Both the position numbers and the translations under genes were made by a program. The notes under the pieces were generated by a model. The model worked only from the letters and a program-made list of their open reading frames with translations, was not told where the DNA came from and made no database searches. Below, in pieces: positions 1 to 8,951 of a stretch of 64,000 nucleotides of DNA. The stretch is from NCBI GenBank assembly GCA_022559845.1, contig CM040126.1, forward strand, positions 51,206,458 through 51,270,457, given 5' to 3'. This stretch comes from Amorphophallus konjac (taxonomy: Eukaryota > Streptophyta > Magnoliopsida > Alismatales > Araceae). Numbering within the stretch: the stretch's first letter is position 1; each line of letters begins with the position of its first letter.

Positions 1-68
1 CTGAACTCTTTCTACATGAAAAATGCAAAACGCTTAGATACACTGACTCATATGCTTTCTAAATGCAG

Positions 69-943
69 CTAGACCCCGAGGGAAGGATAGCCGAGCTTGA
101 AGGGATACTCCACGCTACCGTCCAGCAGCGGGACGAGTACCGGGCCGCCTTGGAGCTTCTGGTAAGATTCCAAAAATCTTGGACATAAATGATTCATGCT
201 TATGATGCAAATGATGTAAATGATGCCAATAATGCCAATGATGATTAACTGACCATGACTTCTAAATGTAGCGGGCTGAGGGAGCCCAAAGAGCCGGACC
301 AGATTCCCCGTCATCTTCATCACAGCCTGCCGGGGGCAGAGCTGAGTGGGATGCCGAATTCGCTCGAGCGGTTGCTCGGGCCGAGGAGGCGGAGGCCACC
401 CTCGCAGAGCGGGTAAGAAACCAAATGCTTCTAAATGCTTTTGATTTTTGCAAATGCTCAATATCCTGACAATGCAAAATGCAGGCGAGGGAGCTGACCG
501 TAGTGGTAGCCGAGGCGGAACGCGCTCGAGCGGAGGCAGAGCGAGGACGATCGGAGGCAGAGCGACTCCGGACAGAGCTGGCTCAGGCACGAGCCAAGGT
601 GGAGAGACTCCGGACCGGGACAACGGACTTGTATCGCTATCGGACCGAGGCCCGAGAGACACGACGTCAGATCTTCGAGTTGAAGATCGAGCTGCAGACG
701 ATGGAGCGCACGGTGAGGATGATGGGCCAGGGACCGGAGCGGAGCACCTCTCAGAGTGGGGCACGGAGGAGCGTTGCCGCGAGTGGATCGGTAGCAGACT
801 TCCTTGCCAGCTCCTCTAGCCAGCGAAGGAACGAGAGAGCAGCGAGAGGACAACAGGAGGAGAGTGTCTCCATAGCGCCACCGGCGCGGAGACCCGAGGA
901 CGGTGATGACAAAGGCGGCCCGAGAGACAAGCCGGCCGAATGA
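69..943 (+). CDS. 3' exons of a coiled-coil gene, antisense to element B (partial)
   Basis: Three exons can be joined in one phase: 69-161 (31 codons), 272-412 (47 codons) and 485-943 with a TGA stop. Introns 162-271 and 413-484 begin GTAAG and end TAG or CAG. The last exon is rich in Ala, Glu and Arg (AEAERAR-type heptads) for about 90 residues, a predicted long coiled coil, followed by a Ser/Arg-rich, probably disordered tail ending DKPAE. The 5' part lies left of the window; an acceptor CAG at 66-68 shows that an exon is preceded by another intron. Plant-mobile-domain-like genes carried antisense by Tat elements can have such coiled-coil tails, so this is probably the end of such a gene. 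A relation to the gene at 2034-3462 is inferred. No enzymatic function is visible. Confidence 0.6.
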
Positions 944-945
944 AC

Positions 946-1335
946 TTGTATTTTGTTTTTCTTACTTGTAAATGAATGAAAGTGCAAATGAATGAAAATC
1001 TTTTTGTGTTTTGTTGTTGTTTTTTATGCGAATGAATGGATGTGTGAACGCAAATGATCATGTATATGAATGTGAATGCAGGAAATGGATATGTGAAAAA
1101 CGTGAATGAAAATACAGGAACAAATGTGGATGATGAATGGCAAATGTAGGAACAAATGTGTGAATGAAAATGCATGTGGACACGTGGAAAAGAACGGATG
1201 AAATTGTGTAAATGAAATATGTGTGAATAAGATGTAATGTGTGGATGAAATGACTGGACAGGATGAATGAAATGGAAAATGTGTAAGGCCGCCAGGTCTA
1301 ATCATAGGCAGAACGGAATAGCACAAATACAGCAG
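946..1335. repeat. Low-complexity AATGAATG-rich stretch
   Basis: Purine/T-rich sequence in which GAATGAA, AAATGTG and similar words recur without a fixed period. It follows the stop codon of the coiled-coil gene and is probably its 3' untranslated part and spacer. No coding potential is seen. Similar words recur near 63280-63340 in the other Tat-like element. Confidence 0.5.
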
Positions 1336-1339
1336 CAGA

Positions 1340-1803
1340 CAAAGTGACGGTCTAGATCCAGACCGTCAGAGTCCTGTAACGCATCAGATTGAGGCCGTCA
1401 GAGATGACAGAGGCCAAACTGCAACATTAAGCAGCAGAAAATGTGACGGCCCACTGGGGAGCGTCAGAATGGTGTAACGATCAAATTCTAGACTGTTAAA
1501 GATGACAGAACCATGCTATATTAAGGTAGCTTGCAAAAAAATGTGACGGTCCAGATGTGAGCGTCAGAGCCAAGTAACGGATGTGATCGGACCGTCAGGA
1601 ATGATCGAACAAGAAGAAGCCAAGACTGAACGGCAGGAGATGTGACGGCTTAGGGACCATGCGTTACAACAAGTAACGGTCATATCCCAGACCGTTAGGC
1701 TTGACAGAACGAGATTGGGCCAAAAAGAAACCCACAAGAAATGTGATGGCCCAGAGCTGGGGCGTCAGATCCAAGTGACGGTCCTACGATAGACCGTCAG
1801 ATA
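1340..1803. repeat. Array of TGACGGTC ... GACCGTCA inverted-repeat phrases
   Basis: About a dozen half-phrases are arranged in pairs, for example GACGGTCT then AGACCGTC around 6 bases, AACGGTC then GACCGTT around 8 bases, and GACGGTC then GACCGTC around 8 bases. Pairs beginning GTGACG tend to close with CGTCA and pairs beginning GTAACG with CGTTA, so the base of the stem varies in a matched way. The same phrase recurs at 3620-3885, 23995-24062, 24600-24710 and 25425-25745, all within element B. Confidence 0.8.
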
Positions 1804-2244
1804 ACCAAGTGTACTCCGAGACGGATTATGCCGCGAGAGTCCTAACTTGAAGGATGACTACCCAAATCCCCACTAGAACTCTTCTAAACTCGAGATAAGG
1901 CCTTCCAACTCAAATCCTATCACTCCAAAGCCAAAAGCAAGCCTTTAAAACTTGGAAACTTAGCCAAAATTCGTAACTTTGTGAATTCTCTGCTACTAGG
2001 GCTGAGGAACCTCTCCTAAGGGTAGGAAACACCATGAAGAGAAGCTTCGAGGTGATGGCCATGGAGGAGAAGGTCTACACCGGTCTTAAGGCAGCGAGGA
2101 AAGAGCACGGAGAGCTACAAAGGCTGACCTCAATCCCCAAACATCTGAGCTCCAATGCTTAAAGAGTGGTAAGCTTCTATAACTTAACCAAGTTCATCAA
2201 TTCTCTGTACTTCATCTATCCTCATGATCTTCTTCTTCTTCCAG
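1804..2244 (+). promoter_or_regulatory. Putative promoter, leader exon and first intron of the antisense gene
   Basis: A weak TATA-like TTTAAAA at 1944-1950 precedes a leader with an ATG at 2034 whose frame ends in TAA at 2160-2162. A possible donor GTAAG lies at 2169 and a strong pyrimidine tract with CAG acceptor at 2228-2244, giving a plausible intron of about 75 nt. The stop inside the first exon makes the true start uncertain. It is either a leader ORF or a decayed first coding exon. Confidence 0.4.
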
Positions 2245-3462
2245 CCTCTTCCTGGTCCAAGATGCTATTCCAATCTGAAGTGGGTGGCTCCCATGATCAA
2301 AGAACTCCCTTTAGAAGTCTTAAAAATCCTTAGGGCATGGCACCTCCAACCTTTATTGGTTTTAGGCAAGAACCTTCAGAAATTATCTTTAGATTGGCCA
2401 AGCCTTTCAGCCCTCATAGAGTTGTGGCATCCACAAACACATACCTTCATCTTCCCTTCTTTTGAAGCTACAGTCCTATTAGAGGAGGTAGAAACCTACC
2501 TAGCCTTTCCTAAGACTAAGGCGGGGGATGAAGACCTAGTTTGCTATACGGTGGAGCCTATTGACCCGTCCTTGATCTTGAGCGATTTCATCCACAATCC
2601 AAAGGACGTGAGGACCATGATCAGTCCGCACCACATACATTTGATACCCATGTCACAATGGATAGTCTCTCATTGCAAAAACAAGTGGGAGAGATATGAA
2701 GCCATAGCCATGGCGGTGTCGGTCTGCTTATGTGGAGTCTTCCTTTTCACCACTACCGACCACCTCTTAGATACCCAAAATCTTAACATTATCAGCGGGT
2801 TGTGGCGGGGAATGTCCATCTCTCAAGCGATCCTCTCATATCTCTATGAAGGTCTAAGCTCCGCTTGCTTAGGAGGACCTCTATTCGGCTCCATGATACT
2901 CCTCGAGTGTTAGATGGGAGTGAGAATCAAATTCCAACCCAAGGAAGATGCAACTTCTGCTAGCCAGATCTTTGGGAGCCACCCTTTGTTCTTTATTGGC
3001 GGTGCATCTGGATTTTCTTCACAGGTTGAATGCAAGATGCCGGACAAGAAAACACGGGACAAATGGCGCCTCTTCTTCAACACTTTGCCAATAGAGAAAT
3101 TCATCATACGACCAAGAATCCTTCGGAGCACTTTGCTTAGAATACCGCGGCGTCAAGGCTTGGACCTCCAGCTAGTGAGAAATACTACCATGGCGATCTA
3201 CAACCCGTACTGGTGCCATCTTCAGATCGGGCTACCTCGGATCGAAGTTCCTGCATTATCACATTACCCTCCCCTTCTAGCTAGGAAGATGGGGACCGAG
3301 GAGGATGAAAGAGCAGTTCGAAACGCGCTGACCATGTGGGAGATCAGCAAGGTGCGTCCGTGGCAAGAGGAAGTGAAAGAGAACAACGAAGCATGCCGTG
3401 GCTACATGAAAGAATTAGGGAAGATCCGCCCTCTTGCGGATAGGAAACTGAATGTAATCTGA
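2245..3462 (+). pseudogene. Plant-mobile-domain-like (DUF7745/PMD type) antisense gene with one in-frame stop
   Basis: About 405 codons run in one frame from the acceptor at 2244 to TGA at 3460-3462, broken only by TAG at 2911-2913. The N-terminal third has the layout of plant mobile domain proteins: leucines leading to LIELWHPQTHTFIFP and an acidic LLEEVETYL, then a Trp- and Cys-containing hydrophobic core. These proteins derive from or travel with transposable elements, and antisense copies near the 3' end are known in Tat elements. The C-terminal part is basic and charged and ends without the coiled-coil tail seen at 69-943. The M-I-F-F-F-F start that a naive reading gives at 2224 is the pyrimidine tract before the acceptor and is unlikely to be translated. 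The family call is by eye. Confidence 0.6.
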
Positions 3463-4084
3463 TTTTCTTGAAATGGATGATTGGCAATTGACAATCAGAA
3501 TTGATGTTGCATTAAGTTCAAATGAATGAGTTTAAATGAATGATATGAAAGTGATTTTAATCGAAATGAGCATGAGTTGTTGCTTGATTTGGCTAAAAAA
3601 CCTACAAAACAGAGTCTCTGGAGAGTGTAACGGTCCTGCAAAGGGCCGCTACCAGGATGTGACGGTCTGGAGATAGGCTGTCAGGGGAATGGACTGAGAA
3701 TTTTGTTCTCTGGAGGGTGTAACGGTCTAACTCCAGACCGTTAGATAGATGTGACAGTCTGGGTGCAGACCGTCAGAGAGAGACTTGTTGAAAGAATAAA
3801 GCCAATGCCTGAAGACAATGCGACGGTCCAGGATGGACCGTTACATGAGCGTGGCGGCCTGATGCTGGCGCGTTACAGTCCTGAAACTGCATAGTTGTGA
3901 GTTTTCAGCCCTAAGCTTGAACCTGCGTTCTGCACACACTTAGACAAGAGACAAGTTAGATCTGTTCTTAGACTCACCTTAAAGTAAGTTAGAGAATGAC
4001 CATTTCTTGATATTTGGTCAAAGGGTGGAGTCTTATCAAATAGGCGGAAGACATAATAGAAATAATGCGATGCATGCACTACAT
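3463..4084. repeat. Downstream region of the antisense gene with second phrase array (3620-3885)
   Basis: After about 150 bases of A/T-rich 3' sequence, GTAACGGTC / GACCGTTA and GTGACGG / CCGTCA phrases recur about ten times up to position 3885. They match those at 1340-1803 and in the LTR of element B. The remaining 200 bases show no gene. Confidence 0.65.
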
Positions 4085-4330
4085 ATGATGGTGTTTTTTG
4101 GAGTTTTGGGAAATATGTGAATTTTCGTGAGATTTTTGGAAATATTTGATGTTTTTGGGGTTTTGAAATATATTATTTTTGTTTGATTTTTGGTAATATA
4201 TGATTTTTGTTGGATTTTAGAAATATATGATTTTTATTTGATTTTTAGAATATACGATGATTTTTTTTAGATTTTGGAATATGTGATGTTTTTGGGTTTT
4301 GAAATATATGATTTTTTTGGATTTTGGAAA
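4085..4330. repeat. T-rich imperfect tandem repeat (GATTTTTGGAAATAT type)
   Basis: About ten imperfect copies of a 20-30 base unit, GATTTTTGGAAATAT with TTTTGGGTTTTGAAATA variants. A cognate T-rich repeat lies at the equivalent place in element G (61020-61200), between the antisense region and the conserved pol-distal block. Confidence 0.7.
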
Positions 4331-5096
4331 TCAGTGCCCTTCCCCCCCGACAACGTGGGTCCTTCTTATTATAACGAGAGTTCCCAAGGTTGGTGTGCAA
4401 CAAGGTGACGACCCCTGGCCAAGACCCAACTTGCATGACGGTGTCTCTACCAGGGCCATACTCAGGGTACTAGTCTTGATCCTAAAAGCAAAATAGAACA
4501 CAGGGGTAAGCTTAGGCCAGATATAGAAGTTTTTAGGACTTGAGTTCCTCTTCAGACAACCCATTAGAGATTTGGTCTGTTGCGTCGGGGCTTTGTGTCC
4601 GTCCTCGAACCTTAGTCCACTCTAGGCATGCATGCGACCGGGCTCATTCGTCCCGCGGGGAACTGTACTGCCACTCTTGCCATGCCTAGCTTTTCTTTCT
4701 TGCCTTTCTGGAGCTCTGGGATCATGATTGATAGACTTTTGAGATAATGGCTTTGGATTTTGTCACAAAGATTGCTCCTTTTACTTTTCTTCTTTTCTTT
4801 TGTGTTTCTTTGCTTGTGGCGTCAGGTCATAACGGATTGCCCCTATTTGAGACCTCCTCTCGTCAGGGTGCCTAGATTGGTCATCGCCTCCTTATTCACC
4901 TCTTGCCCCTGGATTCCGCCGAGGAAAGAAACAGACAGGGACTTCGACCTTCCCCCAAAGCATGGCCGAGGAGAACGGTGTCTACAAAGTGGAAAACCTG
5001 ACCAGGGATGTCGTGTAGTGTGTGATTGCCGTACTCGGGACTTTTCATGGTGGAAGGGAGGGAACACCTCACTGCCGGGGCGACACTGATTAGACT
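4331..5096 (-). other. Conserved non-coding block between pol and antisense genes of Tat elements
   Basis: It starts beside a pyrimidine run (4333-4348), a purine tract on the minus strand, and runs to the pol stop. Segments resemble 61250-62050 of element G at several points: around CTGTTGCGTC, GCGACCGGGCTCAT and CGCGGGGAA, and the stretch CCTATTTGAGAC followed by TCGTCAGGGTGC. No frame is conserved between the two copies, so conservation looks non-coding. Confidence 0.6.
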
Positions 5097-5212
5097 CTAA
5101 GGAAAGAAACGCTTAAGATACAACCCATTCCACGTGTGAGAGAGCTCCTCACCTTCCACGTTCACTAAACGATAAGCATTCCCTGGATAAGCCTCTTTTA
5201 CAACGAACGGCC
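5097..5212 (-). pseudogene. C-terminal end of element B integrase, distal to insertion A
   Basis: On the minus strand the frame runs from the target-site duplication to TAG at 5097-5099 and encodes the usual Gypsy integrase tail: a Tyr/Pro-rich strand, a short acidic loop and a final NGLYLKRFF-type segment. It is the continuation of the reading frame at 15346-15551, from which element A separates it by 10.1 kb. Confidence 0.75.
5208..5212. repeat. Left target-site duplication CGGCC of element A
   Basis: CGGCC lies immediately before the TGTTGTGCC start of the left LTR and again at 15346-15350 immediately after the CCCCAACA end of the right LTR. Five bases is the usual duplication length for LTR retrotransposons. 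Confidence 0.92.
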
Positions 5213-5494
5213 TGTTGTGCCCCTGTGGTTTTGATGATTGGTTTTGATGTGAGTCAAACACTGTGAGTCACCATGCGATGTTCAGTCATTCTGTCACATC
5301 ATAAAGCATTCATATATATACATCTGTAAGGTTTATGCATTTTCCTGTCATACTATGAGTCATGGTTTAAGGTCTATGCGTTTCCCTGTTTGTGGAAGTC
5401 CTGCACATTGCATCGGTTCAATATCTGCCATATGCATACACTGCATCAGTGCATTCATCAGTTGCATGCCATATAGTCGATGCTTGATTCACTG

Positions 5495-6600
5495 CATATG
5501 ATGTCTATACACTGTTTCATGCTCATTACATATGAGGTCCTGTCTGCACGTTATTAAGTCTGTACAGAGTCTTGTTGCATCGTGTGTTTCATGCATTTAA
5601 AGTCTGTACAGCCCATACTCAGGTTATGTCTGTACATCGTCTTGTACATTGCAACACAAAGTCTGTACAGCCATGCACTACTTCGCTTGCATAAATGGAG
5701 TCTGAGCAGGGTTCATTGCTGCATCACAAAGTCCGTGCAGGACTTATACTAAGCATAACCATAGTCCATGCATTTTTTTCATGTCTGTACATTCTACAAG
5801 GGCATAGTCCATGCATTCATTTCATGTCTGTACATTCTTCAAGGGCATAGTCCATGTATTCATCTCAAGTCTATACATTGCCTTATGGCATGCACACACT
5901 CAAGTGTATACATTCTTCAATAGCATGTCAATGCATTCAAGTCTATACAACTCCTGGTGGCAAGTCTGTACAACGTCCTTCGCATGCACACAAAGTCCAT
6001 TGCATCGGTCAAGTCTGCACATCACTTCATGCTTCATATACTCAAGACAAAGTCTGTACATTCCTTGTGCATGCATCGTTTCTCAAAGTCTGTACAGCCC
6101 GTGGTCGCAAGACCAAGTCTGTACATCGTCTTGTGCATGCATCATTTCTCAAGCCTGTACATCGTCTTGTTGACGGCATGTGTGTGCATCTCGCTGCTAA
6201 GTCTGTACATTGGCCAAGTCTATACATCGCCACTTGTTCATGCATATGTGCAAGTCTATACATTCCTATATTTACCTACGTTCACTATTTTAGCACACAC
6301 ACGAAGTCAGTACAGCCTTTGCATTGCACATAAAGTCTATACATTGCCTTACTGCATTGCACGCGTTCAAAGTCTATACATTGCTGTCGCATGCACTCAA
6401 AGTCCACACATGCACACACTTAGCTTGTGCATTGTGCATCCATGCTTAAACTCTAGGCACAGCAAGTCTGTACATTGTTTTCTCATGCACGTAAACGTCA
6501 AGTCTGTACATCGTTCTCGCGTGCACACTAAGCCTATACACTCCCTTGTGACATGTCTATACATCGATCGTTTTATACATACATAAAGTCAGTACAGAAT
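5495..6600 (+). repeat. U3 phrase array AAGTCTGTACAT / AAGTCTATACAT
   Basis: About 30 copies of a 12-base phrase with palindromic core TGTACA or TATACA, spaced irregularly at about 20-45 bases and separated by GCATGCA- and TTGCA-rich text. The copy in the 3' LTR is at 12945-14045. In the related element E the phrase appears in reverse complement, ATGTATAGACTT, again upstream of the TATA box. Apparent proteins here (Cys, Ser, His and Leu rich) are translations of the phrase and are not genes. Confidence 0.85.
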
Positions 6601-6766
6601 GTTTTATCTCTGCTTGATCGACTGAAATAACTCTGTCATTAAACTGGCAGATGCCTGGCACGTGATCCGAGGTTGGAAGGGCTGACAGGATGATCACACG
6701 TGGAGGAACCTTCTGGACGGGAAGGTGTGGGAATCACACGCCCAGTGTTGCTCCTGCTGGTGCTGC

Positions 6767-6773
6767 TATAAAA
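6767..6773 (+). promoter_or_regulatory. TATA box of element A 5' LTR
   Basis: TATAAAA in the context GCTGCTATAAAATG. The equivalent in the 3' LTR is 14213-14219. Transcription would start about 30 bases downstream, just before the GA-rich leader. Confidence 0.75.
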
Positions 6774-6794
6774 TGAAGACTTCTCCATCAGGAG

Positions 6795-7010
6795 AAGGAG
6801 ATCGTGATAGAAAGAGCAGAAGCAGAGAGAGAGAGCCTGCACGATCCAGAAGAAAAAGAAAAAGAGTGAAGAAGAGAAACAGAGAAGAAGAAGAAAAAGA
6901 AAGAGGAAGAGAAGCAGAGAGGAGAAGAAAGAAGTTGCAGAAGAAAAGGAGAGAGAGAGAGAGAGAGCTTGTGAGGATCGAGAGAAAAAGAGAGAGAAGA
7001 GTAGAGAACT
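6795..7010 (+). other. GA-rich polypurine leader in R
   Basis: About 200 bases almost free of pyrimidines (GAGAAAGA, GAAGAAGAAG). The 3' LTR has it at 14235-14450, and element E carries the complement (CT-rich) at 38455-38600 and 45650-45860, so it is a retained leader feature. Translations of it are Arg/Lys/Glu repeats and are not credible proteins. Confidence 0.7.
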
Positions 7011-7189
7011 GAAGCCTTCATTGAAGATTTATTCTTCTGGTATTTGGATCAAATCCATGCCAGATTGCTCCTTGACGAGCTACACTTTGTGGATTTCATT
7101 TCCAGCTTTCTGATTACTGTATTTTCGTTTCTTATTTTTACTTTACACTTCCTTGGCTTACTTTTTTCCGATACTCTGTAGTGAGGTCG

Positions 7190-7525
7190 GGGTTCCTCCT
7201 GTGGTCTCAAGAGAAGGGAGATCTGTTCTCTGGTTTGCTAGTGACTGTGTGTCACTAGTGGTTCCCTCTGGGTTTCAGAGGAAGGGAGTCTCTGACTCCG
7301 GGTTTACAGGTAGTGGTTGCTACCTGTGAGTTCCCTCCTGGTCTGGAGGAAGAGAGACCTTTGTCTCTGGTTTCTAGTGATTGTGTGTCACTAGGGTTAC
7401 CCTCCGGGTTGGAGGAAGAGGGGAGGTTGTTCCCTTGGTCAAGCTGTTAGGCAGCACCTGTTTACAGACTGAATCTGCGGTTCTAGCTTTTGCTAGTGGA
7501 AGCCTCACTCCGGTTTGGAGTGAGG
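7190..7525 (+). other. Train of about 14 consecutive short hairpins in the LTR leader
   Basis: Perfect or near-perfect stems follow each other with gaps of a few bases. In order they include GAGA/TCTC, CTAGTGAC/GTCACTAG, CCTCTG/CAGAGG, GGAGTC/GACTCC, CAGGTAG/CTACCTG, CCTCC/GGAGG, AGAGAC/GTCTCT, CTAGTGA/TCACTAG, CCTCC/GGAGG, GGGA/TCCC, CAGA/TCTG, CTAGC/GCTAG and CCTCACTCC/GGAGTGAGG, with loops of 3-7 bases such as GGTTT and CTTT. The first stem, CTCCTG/CAGGAG, is perfect in the 3' LTR and has one mismatch here. The 3' LTR copy is 14630-14965. In element E the same train has changed stems that still pair. Confidence 0.85.
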
Positions 7526-7562
7526 GGTGGACGTAGGTCTGTGGACCGAACCACCTAAAAAT
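7526..7562 (+). other. Conserved nested-hairpin module GGTGGACGTAGG ... CCGAACCACC
   Basis: An outer stem GGTGG/CCACC encloses unpaired ACGTA, an inner hairpin GGTC-TGTG-GACC and unpaired GAA, followed by TAAAAAT. The same design, with inner stem GGGA/TCCC, ends the hairpin train in the C/D family (30100-30150, 37085-37135, 53287-53335). Element E has it in complement at about 37920-37965 and 45122-45165. Confidence 0.75.
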
Positions 7563-7924
7563 CATGGTGTTCTATGGTTTGCTTTTGCGTTCTACTCCAT
7601 ATGATCTACCTCCCATTCACAGGTTATGCATGCGTGATTATTTGTGTTATCCTGGGGAGTTAACTTGATTGTGAAGTGCTTGTTCATACGCTCAGTAGAA
7701 CTTCTTATGTTGTGTGAGTCTGGTTTCTCAGTTCATGGTTGTGAAAAGAGAGAAGCTCTATTGTTTCATTAGTTTATATTGAGTTCAATTAAAAGTCTAT
7801 TCTGTGTGACAGCTTATTGTTGAGTGCTCAATTGATTAAGCCATCTGAGATTTTAATTTCGCAATATTTTTTATCGGGGATTCATTCACCCCCCCTCTGA
7901 ATCCAGGCCTTGCACCCCAACAAT

Positions 7925-7936
7925 TGGTATCAGAGC
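7925..7936 (+). other. Primer-binding site of element A (initiator tRNA-Met type)
   Basis: TGGTATCAGAGC two bases after the 5' LTR. It is complementary to the 3' end of plant initiator tRNA-Met, the usual primer of Copia elements. Confidence 0.92.
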
Positions 7937-8055
7937 GGTTCTCTGACTCATCAGATCCAACGATCTGCATAGGATCCTGCATCTGTGGTGCGGTTCTTGG
8001 TCCGTAGGTTATCGGTTTACATTCATTATTTTTGAATTTGGTTTTATCTGTTTCA

Positions 8056-8841
8056 ATGGCTCATCCACCCATCTTTGGTGGTTTTGATTTCAACCAGTGG
8101 CACAGTGCTTTCCGTGCTCATGTTAAATCTATTGATCCAGACCTGTGGAAAGTGATTTCACATGGTCCATATAGACTACCAAAAGATCAGTCCAAATGGA
8201 CTGATAAGCATCGATCTATGTGTGCAGATAATCAGAAAGCACTGGAGTTAATGAAGGCCGCGACGAATCGAGCTCTTCATTCATGTTTCCTTGGTTGCAG
8301 ATCTGCAAGGGATATATTGAAGATGATAAAGAGAGCCGAGAAAGAAAGTCAAACGAGCTGCATGATGGCTCGAGGAAGTGAACAAAGCAGCAATCAAGAA
8401 GAAGAACAGGATGATGGTGAGGTAAACATTTTTGATAATTATACCCTAGACGATTGGATTGCTGCTTATGATGAATTGCAAGAGCCTTATGATCAGTTAA
8501 GAAAACAATACAAAAAATTGAAGAAGAGTAGTAGGTCAGACAGTTTGAATTCTGATTGTAAAAATTGTGCTGAACTGAAAAATGTTCATGATGCCTATTT
8601 GTCTGATATCCATATGTATAAAAATCAGAATGAAAAATTGATGAAGGAACTTGAATGTGTTTGCTCTGAACTAAATAAGCCGAAGTCTGAAAAAGATTCT
8701 CTCAGAAAATTCTCCAAAGAAAATGAAGAAAAATTAGAGAAACTTAAACGAGAGAATGATTTGCTGATTGAAAAATTTGACGCCATCAAATCTGTAAACA
8801 TGGAGTTACACAAAAACGTTGAAAACTGCAAAGAAAGTTAA
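8056..8841 (+). pseudogene. gag N-terminal part of element A (UBN2/DUF4219-type)
   Basis: The reading frame starts best at the ATG of MAHPPIFGG (8056); an in-frame ATG at 8032 adds eight residues. Residues 5-110 match the Copia gag capsid type, with NQWHSAFRAHV, LWKVISHGPY and KDQSKWTDKH signatures, also seen in element E (MAHPPLFSG, LWKVISHGPYK) and more distantly in D. An acidic linker and a long Lys/Glu coiled coil follow. A stop at 8839-8841 lies where the frame shifts: the coiled coil resumes in another frame and is clearly open again from 8952. Gag would form the particle that packages RNA. Confidence 0.8.
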
Positions 8842-8951
8842 AGGAATCTGAAATTAGAAAAATGCATGAAGTGAATCCGGATGATCAGATTCTAATAAAT
8901 GAATTGATTCATAACTACAAACTTAAGGAGGAGATATAAAAATTAAAACAC

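Larger units (their letters stand above)
5213..7922 (+). repeat. 5' LTR of element A
   Basis: 2710 bases, beginning TGTTGTGCCCC and ending TTGCACCCCAACA, matched by 12661-15345. U3 holds the TCTGTACAT phrase array. A TATA box lies at 6767-6773. The transcribed part has a GA-rich leader, then a train of hairpins, then an A/T-rich stretch up to the primer site. Confidence 0.92.

Noticed and set aside
2224..2244. ATG at 2224 as the start of the mobile-domain-like gene
   Set aside because: The first residues would be translated from a pyrimidine tract ending in CAG, which is better explained as a splice acceptor.
5811..6586. Overlapping plus-strand open frames of 120-209 codons, and copies at 13257-14032
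   Set aside because: They are translations of the TCTGTACAT phrase array; Cys/His/Ser-rich words repeat in all three frames and no domain appears.
5495..6600. CRISPR-like array of short repeats
   Set aside because: Repeats are 10-12 bases with irregular spacing, sit in an LTR of a eukaryotic retrotransposon, and no cas genes exist.
6725..7012. Arg/Glu/Lys-rich open frame resembling a splicing-factor tail, and its antisense Ser/Leu frame
   Set aside because: Product of the GA-rich LTR leader; the same occurs in the 3' LTR and in E with different length and frame.
7920..7945. tRNA-Met-like match
   Set aside because: Only the 12 bases complementary to the tRNA 3' end are present; it is a primer-binding site.
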